DNA of 64,000 nt from Sphingomonas sp. TDK1 (GCF_001650735.1 NZ_LXVY01000002.1:62001-126000), one strand, 5' to 3'; numbered from the stretch's first letter, positions 36,726 through 46,731 are shown. Made by a program: numbers and translations. Notes: generated by a model not told the origin, from the letters alone.

Positions 36726-37208
36726 ATGGCCGAAGAAACCAAGTCGGGTGCAATGATGGTCGACATCGAGCTGGTTCGCCAGCTTGCCGCCGTGCTCGAT
36801 GACACCCAGCTCACCGAGATCGAAGTCGAGGACGGCGAGCGCCGCGTCCGCGTCGCCCGCAAGGTGACCGCAGCGCCCGCAGCGGTGCAATATGCCGCGC
36901 CGGCCGCGCCGATGCTCGCCGCCACGCCGGCCGCCGCTGCTCCGGCCGAGATCGTCGCTGCGCCGCAGCCGGCCGCCAATGCGGTCAAGTCGCCGATGGT
37001 CGGCACCGCCTATCTGAAGCCGAACCCCGAGGCGAAGACCTTCGTCACGGTCGGCCAGCAGGTCGCCGCGGGCGATACCCTGCTGATCATCGAGGCGATG
37101 AAGGTGATGAACCCGATCCACGCGCCCAGCGCCGGCACGGTCAAGGCGATCCTGGTCGAGAACGGCCAGCCGGTCGAGTTCGACCAGCCGCTCGTCGTGG
37201 TCGAGTAA
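36726..37208 (+). CDS. accB: Biotin carboxyl carrier protein of acetyl-CoA carboxylase
   Basis: This 160-residue protein has an N-terminal helical region ([31 protein letters not shown]), an Ala/Pro-rich linker (about 45-88) and a biotinyl domain with Lys126 in EAMKVMN. The domain starts [19 protein letters not shown] at 36726 has an AAGAAGG site; the frame continues upstream inside aroQ but is not real there. It supplies biotin to AccC, encoded 10 bases downstream. Confidence 0.96.
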   Translation: MAEETKSGAMMVDIELVRQLAAVLDDTQLTEIEVEDGERRVRVARKVTAAPAAVQYAAPAAPMLAATPAAAAPAEIVAAPQPAANAVKSPMVGTAYLKPNPEAKTFVTVGQQVAAGDTLLIIEAMKVMNPIHAPSAGTVKAILVENGQPVEFDQPLVVVE

Positions 37209-37218
37209 CGGAACGACC

Positions 37219-38583
37219 ATGCCCGAGATCAAGAAGCTCCTGATCGCCAATCGCGGCGAGATCGCCCTACGCATCCACCGCGCCTGCCATGAAATGGGCA
37301 TCAAGACGGTGGCGGTGCACTCCACCGCCGATGCCGATGCGATGCATGTGCGCCTGGCGGACGAGGCGATCTGCATCGGCCCGCCGGCTGCGGCGGAGAG
37401 CTATCTGAACATCCCGAACATCATCTCGGCCGCCGAGATCTCGGGCGCGGACGCGATCCACCCGGGCTATGGCTTCCTTTCGGAGAACGCCCAGTTCGCC
37501 GAGATCGTCGAGGCGCACGGGCTGATCTTCGTCGGGCCCAAGCCCGAGCATATCCGCACCATGGGCGACAAGATCGAGGCGAAGCGCACCGCCGGCGCGC
37601 TCGGCCTGCCGCTGGTGCCGGGCTCGGACGGCCCGATCAGCGATCTGGAAGAGGCCAAGGCGATCGCCGCCAAGGCCGGCTATCCGGTGATCATCAAGGC
37701 CGCCTCGGGCGGCGGCGGTCGCGGCATGAAGGTGTGCACCAGCGAGGATCAGCTCGAGACGCTGATGCAGCAGGCGGGCAGTGAGGCGAAGGCCGCGTTC
37801 GGCGACGCCACGGTGTACCTGGAAAAGTATCTCGGCAATCCGCGTCACATCGAGTTCCAGGTGTTCGGCGACGGCAACGGCAATGCGATCCATCTCGGCG
37901 AGCGCGACTGCTCGCTCCAGCGCCGCCATCAGAAGGTGCTCGAAGAGGCGCTGTCGCCGGTAATCACGCCGGAGGAGCGGGCGCGCATGGGCGGCATCGT
38001 CGCCAAGGCGATGTCCGACATGGGCTATCGCGGCGCCGGCACGATCGAGTTCCTGTGGGAAAATGGCGAGTTCTACTTCATCGAGATGAACACCCGCCTC
38101 CAGGTCGAGCATCCGGTGACCGAGATGATCACCGGGATGGACCTGGTCCGCGAGCAGATTCGCGTCGCCGAAGGGCATGGCCTGTCGGTGCGCCAGGAGG
38201 ACCTCGAGTTCCGCGGACACGCGATCGAATGCCGCATCAACGCCGAGGATCCACGGACCTTCGCGCCTTCGCCGGGCACGATCACCCACTTCCACGCGCC
38301 GGGCGGCATGCACGTCCGCGTCGATAGCGGCATCTATTCGGGCTATCGGATCCCGCCCTACTATGATTCGATGATCGCCAAGCTGATCGTCTATGGCCGC
38401 ACCCGCGAAAGCTGCATCCTGCGGCTGAAGCGTGCCCTGGAAGAATTCGTGGTCGACGGCATCAAGACGACGATCCCGCTCCATCAGGCGCTGCTCGACG
38501 ATCCCGAGTTCCTGAAGGGCGATTATACGATCAAGTGGCTCGAAGAGTGGCTCGCCCGCCAGGACGAGGCCGCCGCGGCGTGA
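37219..38583 (+). CDS. accC: Biotin carboxylase subunit of acetyl-CoA carboxylase
   Basis: This 454-residue ATP-grasp enzyme starts [22 protein letters not shown], has the Gly-rich ATP loop [12 protein letters not shown], the [17 protein letters not shown] segment, and the catalytic region [20 protein letters not shown]. Length is as expected for AccC. It carboxylates biotin on AccB for fatty-acid synthesis. Its stop overlaps the start of an arsC-like gene by three of four bases. Confidence 0.97.
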   Translation: MPEIKKLLIANRGEIALRIHRACHEMGIKTVAVHSTADADAMHVRLADEAICIGPPAAAESYLNIPNIISAAEISGADAIHPGYGFLSENAQFAEIVEAHGLIFVGPKPEHIRTMGDKIEAKRTAGALGLPLVPGSDGPISDLEEAKAIAAKAGYPVIIKAASGGGGRGMKVCTSEDQLETLMQQAGSEAKAAFGDATVYLEKYLGNPRHIEFQVFGDGNGNAIHLGERDCSLQRRHQKVLEEALSPVITPEERARMGGIVAKAMSDMGYRGAGTIEFLWENGEFYFIEMNTRLQVEHPVTEMITGMDLVREQIRVAEGHGLSVRQEDLEFRGHAIECRINAEDPRTFAPSPGTITHFHAPGGMHVRVDSGIYSGYRIPPYYDSMIAKLIVYGRTRESCILRLKRALEEFVVDGIKTTIPLHQALLDDPEFLKGDYTIKWLEEWLARQDEAAAA

Positions 38584-38915
38584 AGGCCACCCTCTACCAC
38601 AACCCGCGCTGTTCCAAGTCGCGCGAGGCGCTGGCGATCCTCAAGGACGCCGGCGCCGAGGTGGAGGTGATCGAGTATCTGAAGACCCCGCCCAGCCGCG
38701 CGACGCTGGCGGAGCTGTACAAGCGCGCCGGCATGACCGCGCGCGAAGGCCTGCGCATCGCCGAGGACGCCGCCAAGCCGCTGAAAGGTGCGGACGATGA
38801 CACGATCCTCGATGCGATGGCGGCGAATCCGATCCTGATCGAACGCCCGCTGGTGGTCACCGAGCGCGGCGTTCGGCTGGGACGGCCGCCCGAGAAGGTG
38901 CGGGAAATCCTGTAA
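38580..38915 (+). CDS. arsC: Arsenate reductase (glutaredoxin-type, ArsC/Spx family)
   Basis: This 111-residue thioredoxin-fold protein begins [18 protein letters not shown] with the catalytic Cys11, and has [23 protein letters not shown] with the conserved Arg-Pro typical of ArsC. GTG at 38580 overlaps the accC stop, so it is translated as part of the acc operon. Arsenic resistance genes are otherwise absent nearby, so a housekeeping thiol or arsenate-reducing role is equally possible. Confidence 0.9.
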   Translation: MKATLYHNPRCSKSREALAILKDAGAEVEVIEYLKTPPSRATLAELYKRAGMTAREGLRIAEDAAKPLKGADDDTILDAMAANPILIERPLVVTERGVRLGRPPEKVREIL

Positions 38916-38920
38916 AAAGC

Positions 38921-39079
38921 TCCTCCCCGGCACGGGGAGGGGGACCGCCGCCGAAGACGGTGGTGGAGGGGCCGCCGCGCACGCGGCGGTGTCCCCCGCG
39001 GTGAGGTTTCCGCGCCTTTCGGCGCGGCCCCTCCACCATTCGCTGGCGCGAATGGTCCCCCTCCCCGTTCCGGGGAGGA
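38921..39079. repeat. Inverted palindromic repeat pair that doubles as a two-way terminator
   Basis: Two elements of about 53 bases face each other (38921-38973 and 39026-39079), each starting with TCCTCCCCG-xx-CGGGGAGG, with a CCGCCGCGC/GCGGCGG hairpin between. The right outer hairpin is followed on the plus strand by AATTTTT, fitting termination of the aroQ-acc-arsC transcripts. The left one is followed on the minus strand by AGCTTTTT, fitting termination of the convergent reductase gene. Confidence 0.85.
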
Positions 39080-39084
39080 ATTTT

Positions 39085-39933
39085 TCAGCCCCGCACCCCC
39101 GCCGCGATCGTATCGCGCCACGGCGTGGTCGGCCGGCCGATCAGCCCGGACAGCGTCTTCGAGTCCTCGAACAGCGCGCCGTCGGCAACCCGCGCATCGC
39201 TGTCGGCGAGGATCGCCGCGAACGGGCCCGGCAGCCCAGCGCCTTCCAGCGCCTTGGCGTATTCGGCCTGGGGCAGGTCCTGATACGCGACCGGCTTGCC
39301 CGACGCCTCGGCCAGCGCCGCAGCGAGCTCGGCATGGGTGAAGCCGGTATCGCCGGCCAGCTCATAGGTCCCTGCCTCCCCACGCGCGAGCACCACCGCC
39401 GCCGCCTCGGCATAGTCCGCGCGCGCAGCCCCCGAGACCAGCCCGTCACCCGCGCTGCCGATCAGCACGCCATGTTCGATGGCGGGACCGGCGCTCATCA
39501 GGTAATTTTCGGTGTACCAGCCGTTGCGCAGCAATGCGTGGGGCACGCCGCTGGCCGCGAGCAGATCCTCGGTCGCCTTGTGCTCGACCGCCATCTGCAT
39601 CGGCGAGGTCTGCGCGCGGAGCAGGCTGGTATAGGCGATCAGCTGCACGCCCGCCGCCTTGGCGGCATCGATCACCGCTCGGTGCTGGGGTACGCGGCTG
39701 CCGATGGCGTTGCCGGAAATGAGCAGCAGCCGGCTCACGCCCGCCAGCCCCGACGCCAGCGTCTCCGGCGCATCATAGTCGAACGCGCGCACGGTCACGC
39801 CCTTTGCGGCGAGGTCGGCGACGCTGTCGGGATTGCGCACGAGCGCGACGATCTCGCTCGGCGCGACCTTCTCCAGCAGCGATTCGAGGACGAGGCGGCC
39901 GAGCTGGCCCGAAGCTCCGGTAACGGCGTACAT
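39085..39933 (-). CDS. NmrA-type NAD(P)H:quinone oxidoreductase (QorB/YtfG-like)
   Basis: This 282-residue atypical short-chain dehydrogenase has the NADP-binding motif VTGASGQLGRLV at residues 4-15, LVRNPDS, LISGNAIGSRVPQHRAVIDAA and the HALLRNGWYTENYL segment typical of E. coli YtfG. ATG at 39933 has a GGAAGGAA site. It is divergent from an HxlR regulator, the same arrangement as ytfG/ytfH, with a perfect inverted repeat between them. It probably reduces quinones and is regulated by electrophile or redox signals. Confidence 0.88.
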   Translation of the reverse strand: MYAVTGASGQLGRLVLESLLEKVAPSEIVALVRNPDSVADLAAKGVTVRAFDYDAPETLASGLAGVSRLLLISGNAIGSRVPQHRAVIDAAKAAGVQLIAYTSLLRAQTSPMQMAVEHKATEDLLAASGVPHALLRNGWYTENYLMSAGPAIEHGVLIGSAGDGLVSGAARADYAEAAAVVLARGEAGTYELAGDTGFTHAELAAALAEASGKPVAYQDLPQAEYAKALEGAGLPGPFAAILADSDARVADGALFEDSKTLSGLIGRPTTPWRDTIAAGVRG

Positions 39934-39979
39934 GGCAGTTCCTTCCAATCATGGATTGACCCGAGCGATGTAACACCCC

Positions 39980-39996
39980 ACTTACGAATCGTAAGT
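39980..39996. promoter_or_regulatory. Palindromic operator, likely for the HxlR-family regulator
   Basis: ACTTACG-AAT-CGTAAGT is a perfect 7-bp inverted repeat, followed 11 bases later by another GGTAAGT half-site. It lies in the 89-base gap between the divergent reductase and hxlR-like genes, where autoregulation by an HxlR dimer is expected. Confidence 0.75.
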
Positions 39997-40022
39997 ACGC
40001 ACATAAAGGTAAGTGTCAAAAA

Positions 40023-40418
40023 ATGTCGGACGAAACACCCCGCACCCTGGCCGCGATGATGGCGCGCGGCGACGTGTTCGTCCCGGATTGCCCCTCGCGC
40101 GCGGTACTCAAGCGAATCACCAGCAGCTGGGGCCTGCTTGTCCTGGTGGCACTCCGCGACGGCACCCGCCGCTTCAGCGAACTCCGCCGCCGGGTGAACG
40201 GGGTGAGCGAACGCATGCTCGCCCAGACGCTCCAGCAGCTCGAGGCGCATCAGCTCGTCACCCGCCGCAGCCTGCCGGTGGTGCCGCCGCACGTCGAATA
40301 CAGCTTGACCCCGCTCGGCGCGGAGGCGGCGGCGAAGGTCGAGGATCTGGTCGAGTGGATCCAGGCCAACATCACGGCGCTGATGCCGCTGGAAGCGCAG
40401 GCAGAGGCGGCGGAGTAA
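40023..40418 (+). CDS. HxlR-family transcriptional regulator (YtfH-like)
   Basis: This 131-residue winged-helix protein has DCPSRAVLKRITSSWGLLVLVALRDGTRRFSELRRRVNGVSERMLAQTLQQLEAHQLVTRR, the complete HxlR domain with the N-terminal Cys (DCPSR) that senses electrophiles in some relatives. It is divergent from its likely target, the QorB-like gene, and probably binds the palindrome at 39980-39996. Confidence 0.92.
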   Translation: MSDETPRTLAAMMARGDVFVPDCPSRAVLKRITSSWGLLVLVALRDGTRRFSELRRRVNGVSERMLAQTLQQLEAHQLVTRRSLPVVPPHVEYSLTPLGAEAAAKVEDLVEWIQANITALMPLEAQAEAAE

Positions 40419-40427
40419 CCTTGAGCC

Positions 40428-40521
40428 GTCATCCCGGCGAAAGCCGGGATCCATTGGGGTCTCCGTTCCGGCGCTTGCTGAAGCCGAGAGGCGACTGGAT
40501 CCCGGCTTTCGCCGGGATGAC
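40428..40521. repeat. Inverted pair of GTCATCCCGGC-type REP elements
   Basis: Two 26-base elements (40428-40453 and 40496-40521) are exact inverted copies with core GTCATCCCGGCGAAAGCCGG. Each is itself a hairpin (CCCGGC-GAAA-GCCGGG). The same family recurs at 44482-44574. About 100 further bases to the CidA-like gene hold nothing recognisable. Confidence 0.9.
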
Positions 40522-40646
40522 GAACGGAGGGGTGCGCCCAATGTCCTCCGCCAACAGCCGCCCGGACCGCTTACGCCCCCCCCGCAACCAGCCCTCCCCT
40601 ACCCCGCAGTGTACCTCGCCGCGCGGGCATGGCATGGCATCCGGCC

Positions 40647-40997
40647 ATGATCGCCGCCATCGCCACCCTGCTCCTCTGCCAGCTGCTCGGCGAGGGGATC
40701 CACCTGCTCTCCGGCCTGCCGCTGCCGGGGGCCGTCATCGGCATGTTCCTGCTGCTCGGCTGGCTGCTGCTCCGCCCGGGCGAGCGGCCCACCCTGGTCC
40801 AGGTCTCGGCCTGGCTGACCGCGCATCTCTCGGTGATGTTCGTCCCCGCGGCGGTGGGCCTGATCGAGGAGGGCCCGGTCCTTGCCCGCAACGGCGTGGC
40901 GATCGTCGTCGCGACGCTCGTGTCGACGCTGCTGACCATGGCGGTTACTGCGCTCGTCTTCCGCTGGGCGCTGGCGCGGACGGAGCGCGGCGCATGA
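40647..40997 (+). CDS. CidA/LrgA-family holin-like membrane protein
   Basis: This protein of about 116 residues has four hydrophobic helices and the family pattern LLLCQLLGEGIHLLSGLPLPGAVIGMFLLL near the N-terminus and LSVMFVPAAVGLIEEGPVL in the middle. ATG at 40629 would add six residues. The partner LrgB-like gene overlaps its stop by four bases. CidA/LrgA and LrgB pairs are linked to murein hydrolase control, autolysis or export of small metabolites. Confidence 0.9.
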   Translation: MIAAIATLLLCQLLGEGIHLLSGLPLPGAVIGMFLLLGWLLLRPGERPTLVQVSAWLTAHLSVMFVPAAVGLIEEGPVLARNGVAIVVATLVSTLLTMAVTALVFRWALARTERGA

Positions 40998-41695
40998 GCG
41001 CAATGTTGCATATGCTGCAGGGCACCCCCCTTTCCTGGCTGGCGGTGACGCTGCTGGTGTTCGAGGGCGCCGATCGCCTGTCGAAGCGCAGCAACCGCCA
41101 TCCGCTCTGCCACCCAGTGCTGCTGGCGACGCCGGTGCTGATCGCGCTCCTGCTCGCCACCCATACGCCCTACCCCGTCTATGCGCAGAACACCGCCATG
41201 CTCGGCTTTCTGCTCGGCCCGGCGACGGTGGGGCTGGCGGTGCCGCTATGGCGCAACCGTGCGCTGGTTCGCCGCGCCGCCGGACCGCTGCTGCTCGCGC
41301 TGTTCGCCGGATCGCTGACCGCGATTTGCAGCGTCACCGGAATAGTCTGGGCCTTTGGCGGCAGTGCCCAGATCCTTGCGACGGTCGCGCCGCGTTCGGT
41401 GACCACGCCGGTCGCGATGGCGCTGGCGACGCAGCTCGGCGGCATCCCCGCACTGGCGGCGGTGGTGGTGCTGATCGCCGGCGTGTTCGGCGCGATGATC
41501 GCCACGCCCCTGCTCAATGCACTCCGCATGTCCGATTACCGCGTCCGGGGATTCGCCGCCGGAGTAGCCGCCCATGGATTCGGCACCGCCCGCGCTTTCC
41601 AGGTTACGGAGATCGGCGGCACCTTCGCCGGCATCGGGATGGCCCTGAACGCCGCGATGACCGCGCTGCTGCTGACCCTATGGGCGGTGTTGTAG
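40994..41695 (+). CDS. LrgB/CidB-family membrane protein
   Basis: This 233-residue polytopic protein has the diagnostic LrgB segments GFLLGPATVGLAVPLWRNR, LATVAPRSVTTPVAMALATQLGGIPALAAVVV, and GFAAGVAAHGFGTARAFQ. It overlaps the CidA-like gene by four bases. An upstream open frame running through the REP region is not coding. It is the partner of the holin-like protein. Confidence 0.92.
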   Translation: MSAMLHMLQGTPLSWLAVTLLVFEGADRLSKRSNRHPLCHPVLLATPVLIALLLATHTPYPVYAQNTAMLGFLLGPATVGLAVPLWRNRALVRRAAGPLLLALFAGSLTAICSVTGIVWAFGGSAQILATVAPRSVTTPVAMALATQLGGIPALAAVVVLIAGVFGAMIATPLLNALRMSDYRVRGFAAGVAAHGFGTARAFQVTEIGGTFAGIGMALNAAMTALLLTLWAVL

Positions 41696-41723
41696 GCATC
41701 GCGATGCCCCCGAATCCTGGGCG

Positions 41724-42098
41724 CTATTCGTCCGTCACGTCCAGCTTGGTGCCGTAGAGGCGCACGGGCCGGCCCTGCTCGAACTGCACGTCGGCGGTCA
41801 GCCGCATCCTGCGCACGGCGCCATCGCGGCGCTGGATCTGCACGTCGATGGTAAAGCTGCCGCCTTCCGCGATCGCCCTGCTCCGCACTGCCTCCAGCAA
41901 CCCGCGCGACTCCGGCGTGTACATCGCGACGATGTCGTCGCGCGTCACCGGCGCGCCCCGCGGGATGCCGAAAAGATCGTAGACGCCCGGCGACCAGCGG
42001 ATCGCGTTGGTGTCGAGATCGCACTCCCACGCGGCCGGGAGCGGGATCAGCGGATCGCGCGCACACAGTCCTGAGCCGGGAAGAGGCTGAACGAACAT
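41724..42098 (-). CDS. Stand-alone PAS-domain protein
   Basis: This 124-residue protein is essentially one PAS fold: WECDLDTNAIRWSPGVYDLFGIPRGAPVTRDDIVAMYTPESR followed by the PAC-like VQIQRRDGAVRRMRLTADVQFEQGRPVRLYGTKLDVTDE. There is no output domain. It may be a sensor subunit acting on another protein. It is convergent with lrgB and divergent from purL. Confidence 0.82.
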   Translation of the reverse strand: MFVQPLPGSGLCARDPLIPLPAAWECDLDTNAIRWSPGVYDLFGIPRGAPVTRDDIVAMYTPESRGLLEAVRSRAIAEGGSFTIDVQIQRRDGAVRRMRLTADVQFEQGRPVRLYGTKLDVTDE

Positions 42099-42197
42099 GG
42101 CAGTGTTCCAACATGATCTATGTTAACGAGCGGTTCTCGGCTCCCTCCGTAACTCCCGGGGTGACGCGCGCGCAACACCCCGCTAAGGGGTCCGGCC

Positions 42198-44432
42198 ATG
42201 ACCCAGATCACGCCCGAGATCGTGGCCGAGCACGGCCTGTCGCCCGAAGAGTATGACCGCGTCCTCAAGGCGCTTGGTCGCGAGCCCAACCTGACCGAGC
42301 TCGGCATCTTCTCGGTGATGTGGTCCGAGCATTGCAGCTACAAGTCCAGCCGCATCCACCTGAAGAAGCTGCCGACCACCGGCCCGCAGGTGATCTGCGG
42401 CCCCGGCGAGAATGCCGGCGTCGTCGACATCGGCGACGGCCAGGCGGCGATCTTCAAGATGGAGAGCCACAACCACCCGAGCTACATCGAGCCCTATCAG
42501 GGTGCGGCGACCGGCGTAGGCGGCATCCTGCGCGACGTGTTCACCATGGGCGCGCGACCGATCGCCAACATGAACGCGCTGCGCTTCGGCCGCCCCGACC
42601 ATCCCAAGATGAAGCACCTGATCGCCGGCGTCGTCCACGGCATCGGCGGCTATGGCAATTGCGTCGGCGTGCCGACCGTGGGCGGCGAGGTGAACTTCCA
42701 CCCCGCCTATGACGGCAACATCCTGGTCAACGCGATGACCGTCGGCATCGCCGATACCGACAAGATCTTCTATTCGGCGGCCTCCGGCGTCGGCAATTCG
42801 ATCGTCTATGTCGGCTCCAAGACCGGCCGCGACGGCATCCACGGCGCAACGATGGCCTCGGCCGATTTCGGCGAGGATTCGGAAGAGAAGCGCCCCACCG
42901 TCCAGGTCGGCGATCCGTTCACCGAGAAGCTGCTGATCGAGGCCTGTCTCGAGCTGATGGCTTCGGACGCGATCGTCGCGATCCAGGACATGGGCGCCGC
43001 CGGCCTCACTTCCTCCAGCGTCGAGATGGCATCCAAGGGCGGCGTCGGCATCGAGCTGATCATGGACGACGTGCCCCAGCGCGAAACCGGCATGACGCCC
43101 TATGAGATGATGCTCTCCGAGTCGCAGGAGCGCATGCTGATGGTGCTCAAGCCCGGCCGCGAGGATTTCGCGGAAGCCATCTTCCGCAAGTGGGAGCTCG
43201 ACTTCGCGGTGATCGGCCATGTGACCGACACCGGCCGCATGGTGCTCAAGTGGAAGGGCGACGTGGTGTGCGACATCCCGCTCGCCCCGCTCGCCGACGA
43301 GGCACCGCTCTACGATCGCCCGCACGTGCCGACGCCCAAGCCGGCCGAGTTGCAGAACGTGCCGGAATGCACCGATCCCGCCGCCGATCTCGTCAAGCTG
43401 ATGGGCTCGCCGGACATCGCCAGCCGCCGCTGGATCTGGGAGCAGTATGACCACATGGTCGGCGGCGACACGGTGCAGCGCCCGGGCGGCGACGCCGCGG
43501 TCGTACGCGTCCACGGTACCGACAAGGGCCTGGCGATCACCACCGATTGCACCCCGCGCTATTGCTTCGCCGACCCGGTCGAGGGCGGCAAGCAAGCCAT
43601 TGCAGAAGCCTGGCGCAACCTCTCTTCGGTGGGGGCGACCCCGCTGGCGGTGACCAACTGCCTCAACTTCGCCAACCCGCAGCGCCCGGAGATCATGGGC
43701 CAGATCGTCGGCGCGCTCGAAGGCATGAGCGAGGCGTGCCGCGCGCTCGACTTCCCGATCGTCTCGGGCAATGTCAGCCTCTACAACGAAAGCAAGGCCA
43801 CCGGCGGCGGCTCGGCGATCCTGCCGACGCCTGCGATCGGCGCGATCGGCCTGCTCAAGGACTGGCAGAAGAACTGCACCATCGCCTTCAAGGGCACCGG
43901 CGACGTGATCATCGCGGTCGGCGAGCGCGGCGGTCATCTCGGCCAGTCGATCTGGCTGCGCGAGATCTGCGGCCGCGAGGAAGGCCCGCCCCCGCCGGTC
44001 GACCTGATGATGGAGCGCCGCACCGGCGCGTTCATCCGCTCGGCGATCTGCGGCGGTGCGATCACCGCCTGCCATGACGTGTCGGACGGCGGCCTCGCGG
44101 TCGCGGTGGCCGAGATGGCGCTGGCCTCGAACATCGGCGCGATTCTCGATCAGCCCCAGCCCTTCGGCGTCGCCGGCAGCTGGTTCGGCGAGGACCAGGG
44201 CCTGTACGTGGTGACGGTGAAGGACGAGGCGCTGGCCGACTTCCTGGTCGCCGCCGACAAGGCCGGCCTCGCGGCCGATCCGATCGGCCGCACCATCGCC
44301 AACCGCATCATCTTCGAGATGGAAGAAGGCGATTTCTGCGTTAACCTGACCGATCTGCGCGCCGCGCATGAAGGCTTCTTCCCGGCGCTGATGGGCGCGA
44401 CCGAGGCGGTGCGCGAAGAAAACGCGATCTAA
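42198..44432 (+). CDS. purL: Phosphoribosylformylglycinamidine synthase subunit PurL
   Basis: This 744-residue ATP-dependent subunit (small-PurL type, acting with PurS and PurQ) has [16 protein letters not shown] near the N-terminus, [37 protein letters not shown], and the C-terminal repeat with GNVSLYNES and [16 protein letters not shown]. It catalyses the fourth step of purine synthesis. It has its own upstream gap. A REP pair follows the stop. Confidence 0.97.
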   Translation: MTQITPEIVAEHGLSPEEYDRVLKALGREPNLTELGIFSVMWSEHCSYKSSRIHLKKLPTTGPQVICGPGENAGVVDIGDGQAAIFKMESHNHPSYIEPYQGAATGVGGILRDVFTMGARPIANMNALRFGRPDHPKMKHLIAGVVHGIGGYGNCVGVPTVGGEVNFHPAYDGNILVNAMTVGIADTDKIFYSAASGVGNSIVYVGSKTGRDGIHGATMASADFGEDSEEKRPTVQVGDPFTEKLLIEACLELMASDAIVAIQDMGAAGLTSSSVEMASKGGVGIELIMDDVPQRETGMTPYEMMLSESQERMLMVLKPGREDFAEAIFRKWELDFAVIGHVTDTGRMVLKWKGDVVCDIPLAPLADEAPLYDRPHVPTPKPAELQNVPECTDPAADLVKLMGSPDIASRRWIWEQYDHMVGGDTVQRPGGDAAVVRVHGTDKGLAITTDCTPRYCFADPVEGGKQAIAEAWRNLSSVGATPLAVTNCLNFANPQRPEIMGQIVGALEGMSEACRALDFPIVSGNVSLYNESKATGGGSAILPTPAIGAIGLLKDWQKNCTIAFKGTGDVIIAVGERGGHLGQSIWLREICGREEGPPPPVDLMMERRTGAFIRSAICGGAITACHDVSDGGLAVAVAEMALASNIGAILDQPQPFGVAGSWFGEDQGLYVVTVKDEALADFLVAADKAGLAADPIGRTIANRIIFEMEEGDFCVNLTDLRAAHEGFFPALMGATEAVREENAI

Positions 44433-44481
44433 TTTTTCGGCGGGCGGGTCGCCGGGGTTTTCTGCACCGGCCTTCCCCGTC

Positions 44482-44574
44482 GTCATCCCGGCGGAAGCCG
44501 GGATCCATTGGAGTCATCGTTGCGGCTCTCGTTGCTGGCAAAAGGCGACGGGCCCCGGCTTTCGCCGGGATGAT
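44482..44574. repeat. Second inverted pair of GTCATCCCGGC-type REP elements
   Basis: A left element at 44482-44507 (GTCATCCCGGCGGAAGCCGG core) and a right element at about 44550-44574 form an imperfect inverted pair of the same family as 40428-40521, downstream of purL. Nothing else is visible in the 267 bases before the kinase gene. Confidence 0.85.
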
Positions 44575-44699
44575 GGATGGTGCGCGGCAACCATGTCTTG
44601 CCTCCGACTCCACACACCCGGCGCAACCCCCAAAAGGGGGGTACCGCGTCGCTCGCCTTGGGCTGGTGACATCGCAGTCACCACGGCATCCTTCCTCCC

Positions 44700-46271
44700 A
44701 TGTCGGATTTCGGGGATCGAGCCAGGGGCGGCGGCAGCGTCTCCCTGTCGGGCGTGACGCGGCTGCGCACCAGCCTGGACGGCGCCCGCCTCCGCGCGCT
44801 GGCCGCCGCGCTGCTCGCGCTCGGCATCTTCTGGATCGACAGCTTCACTAGCTTCCACAGCGCGATCGCGACGCTGTACGTGCTCGTGCTGCTGCTCGCC
44901 GGTGCGAACCTCACCCGGCGGCAACTGCTCGGCTGGGCGGTGACCTGCGCGGCGCTTACCCTGACAAGCTTCGTCGTCGTGCATCGCGATGCGCCCGCGA
45001 CCGAAGCCGTGCTGCGCCTGCTGGTGAGCATCGCCGCCAATACGGTCACCACTGCGTTGCTACTCCACCGCATCACGCTGGACCAGCGCATGGCGCGCGA
45101 GGAGCGCCGCTATACGACGATGACGGACACGCTGGCAGTCGCGATCTGGGAGCATGACTTCAGCTGCGTCGACGCAGCGATCCACGCGCTGCGGGCGTGC
45201 GGCGTCACCGATCTGCGCGCCTATCTCCGCGCGCATCCCGAATTCGTCGTCGAGATCCGGCGTCAGGTCCGCATCACCGACGTCAACAAGACCGCACTTG
45301 AACTGATGGGAGTACCGAACAAGGCTGCCTTCTTCCGCAAGCTTAGCGATTTCCTCCCCGAAACCGACGCCAGCTTCGCTGATTGCATCCTCGCGATCGA
45401 CGAGCGGCGGCCGATGTTCCAGGCCGAGACCCAGGTGATCGCCGCCGACGGCACGCCGATCGACATCATCATCGCCTTCAGCCTCGCGCCGGGCACCTGT
45501 CTAGCGCACGTGCCCGGCAGCATCCTCGACGTCCGCCAGCGCAAACGGCTGGAAAGCACCGTCGAACGTACGCGCATGGAGCTGGAACGCGTTCAGCGCA
45601 CCGTGGCGATCGGGGCGATGTCGGCTTCGATCGCACACGAGATCAACCAGCCGATCTCCGCGCTGCAGAGCTATGCCGATTCCGCCGCCCGCTGGCTCGC
45701 CCGGCCCGAGCCGGACCTGGACGAAGTGCGGCTGTCGCTCGCCGGGCTCAACCAGGCGGTCGCGAACGTGCATGCGGTGATCCAGCGGGTTCGCTCGCTG
45801 GTCGGCGGCTCGCAAGGGGAGATGGCGCCGCTCCGGCTCGGCACGCTGGTCGCCGACACGCTTGCCATCGCCGCGCGCGACCTCGACGCGCACGGCGCGC
45901 GCATCCATGTCGCGGCGCTAAGCGAGCCGACGGTGGTCGGAGACCGGATCCTGCTCAAGCATTTGCTGCTCAACCTGATCACCAATGCACTTCAGGCGAT
46001 GGAAAGCGCCGGCATCGCCGACAAGCGCATGGACCTGACGCTGCACGCGAACGACGATCACGTCCTGCTGCTGCTGCGGGACCATGGCCCAGGCCTTTCC
46101 ACCGACATCACCGAGCCGTTCGAAACCTTCGCCACCACCAAGCCCGGCGGCATGGGACTGGGCCTGTCGATCTGCCGCTCGATCGTCGAGCTGCACGATG
46201 GGCGGATCGCGCTCAGCAATCACCCCGATGGCGGTGCGCTCGCCGCGATCGAGCTGCCGATCGCCGCCTGA
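44700..46271 (+). CDS. Membrane-bound PAS sensor histidine kinase (FixL-like)
   Basis: This 523-residue kinase has four to five N-terminal helices (about 35-130), a PAS-like segment (about 195-285: VRITDVNKTALELMGVPNKAAF), a dimerisation helix with the phospho-acceptor His313 in SIAHEINQPISALQ, and an HATPase domain with N-box NLITNALQAM, G1 RDHGPGL and G2 GGMGLGLSI. The HEINQP form is typical of FixL/DctB-type kinases that pair with FixJ-type regulators. The two response regulators on the opposite strand just downstream are the probable partners. Confidence 0.92.
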   Translation: MSDFGDRARGGGSVSLSGVTRLRTSLDGARLRALAAALLALGIFWIDSFTSFHSAIATLYVLVLLLAGANLTRRQLLGWAVTCAALTLTSFVVVHRDAPATEAVLRLLVSIAANTVTTALLLHRITLDQRMAREERRYTTMTDTLAVAIWEHDFSCVDAAIHALRACGVTDLRAYLRAHPEFVVEIRRQVRITDVNKTALELMGVPNKAAFFRKLSDFLPETDASFADCILAIDERRPMFQAETQVIAADGTPIDIIIAFSLAPGTCLAHVPGSILDVRQRKRLESTVERTRMELERVQRTVAIGAMSASIAHEINQPISALQSYADSAARWLARPEPDLDEVRLSLAGLNQAVANVHAVIQRVRSLVGGSQGEMAPLRLGTLVADTLAIAARDLDAHGARIHVAALSEPTVVGDRILLKHLLLNLITNALQAMESAGIADKRMDLTLHANDDHVLLLLRDHGPGLSTDITEPFETFATTKPGGMGLGLSICRSIVELHDGRIALSNHPDGGALAAIELPIAA

Positions 46272-46275
46272 TCCT

Positions 46276-46635
46276 TTAGCGGACCGCTGCCGCCAGTGCG
46301 TCGGAGAGGAGATCGGGATTGACCGGCTTGTCCAGCAGCGCGACCAGATCGAGCGCTTCGGCGCGCGCGCGCAGTTCGTCGGTCAGATAGGCGGTCATCA
46401 GGATTACCGGCACCCGCGATCCGCGCTCGCGCAGCATGTGGCGCAATTCCAGCCCCGAGCGCCCCGGCATCTGCATGTCGGTCAGCACCACATCGGTATC
46501 GGCGGGGCTCGCGTCGAGATAGGCGTCGGCGGAGGGATATTGCGCCGTGCGATAGCCGAGCGACCGGATCAGGCTCGCCGCCGCATCCCGAACCAGGGCA
46601 TCATCGTCCACCACGGCAACCAGGCTATCCGGCAC
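46276..46635 (-). CDS. Single-domain response regulator (receiver only)
   Basis: This 119-residue protein is a bare receiver: acidic VVDDDALVR, phospho-acceptor Asp in VVLTDMQMPGRSG, MTA and the conserved Lys in LLDKPVNPD. It ends five bases past the convergent kinase stop. It may work as a phosphate sink or relay in the same pathway as the FixJ-like regulator. Confidence 0.92.
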   Translation of the reverse strand: MPDSLVAVVDDDALVRDAAASLIRSLGYRTAQYPSADAYLDASPADTDVVLTDMQMPGRSGLELRHMLRERGSRVPVILMTAYLTDELRARAEALDLVALLDKPVNPDLLSDALAAAVR

Positions 46636-46731
46636 GCGCTACGCTCCTTGCACACCGGGGCATCCGGTACTTTGGGCAAAAGTAGGGAGCGCGAACCCGA
46701 CTGTAAGCTATACGCCTGTTTATTCGGGAAT

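Noticed and set aside
40013..40993. Open frame running from the HxlR gene through the REP pair into lrgB
   Set aside because: Only the part from 40994 is protein-like; the rest is a shifted reading of other genes and repeats with no stop by chance.
42183..44486. 767-codon minus-strand frame opposite purL
   Set aside because: purL is unmistakable on the plus strand and the antisense frame shows no domain or ribosome site.
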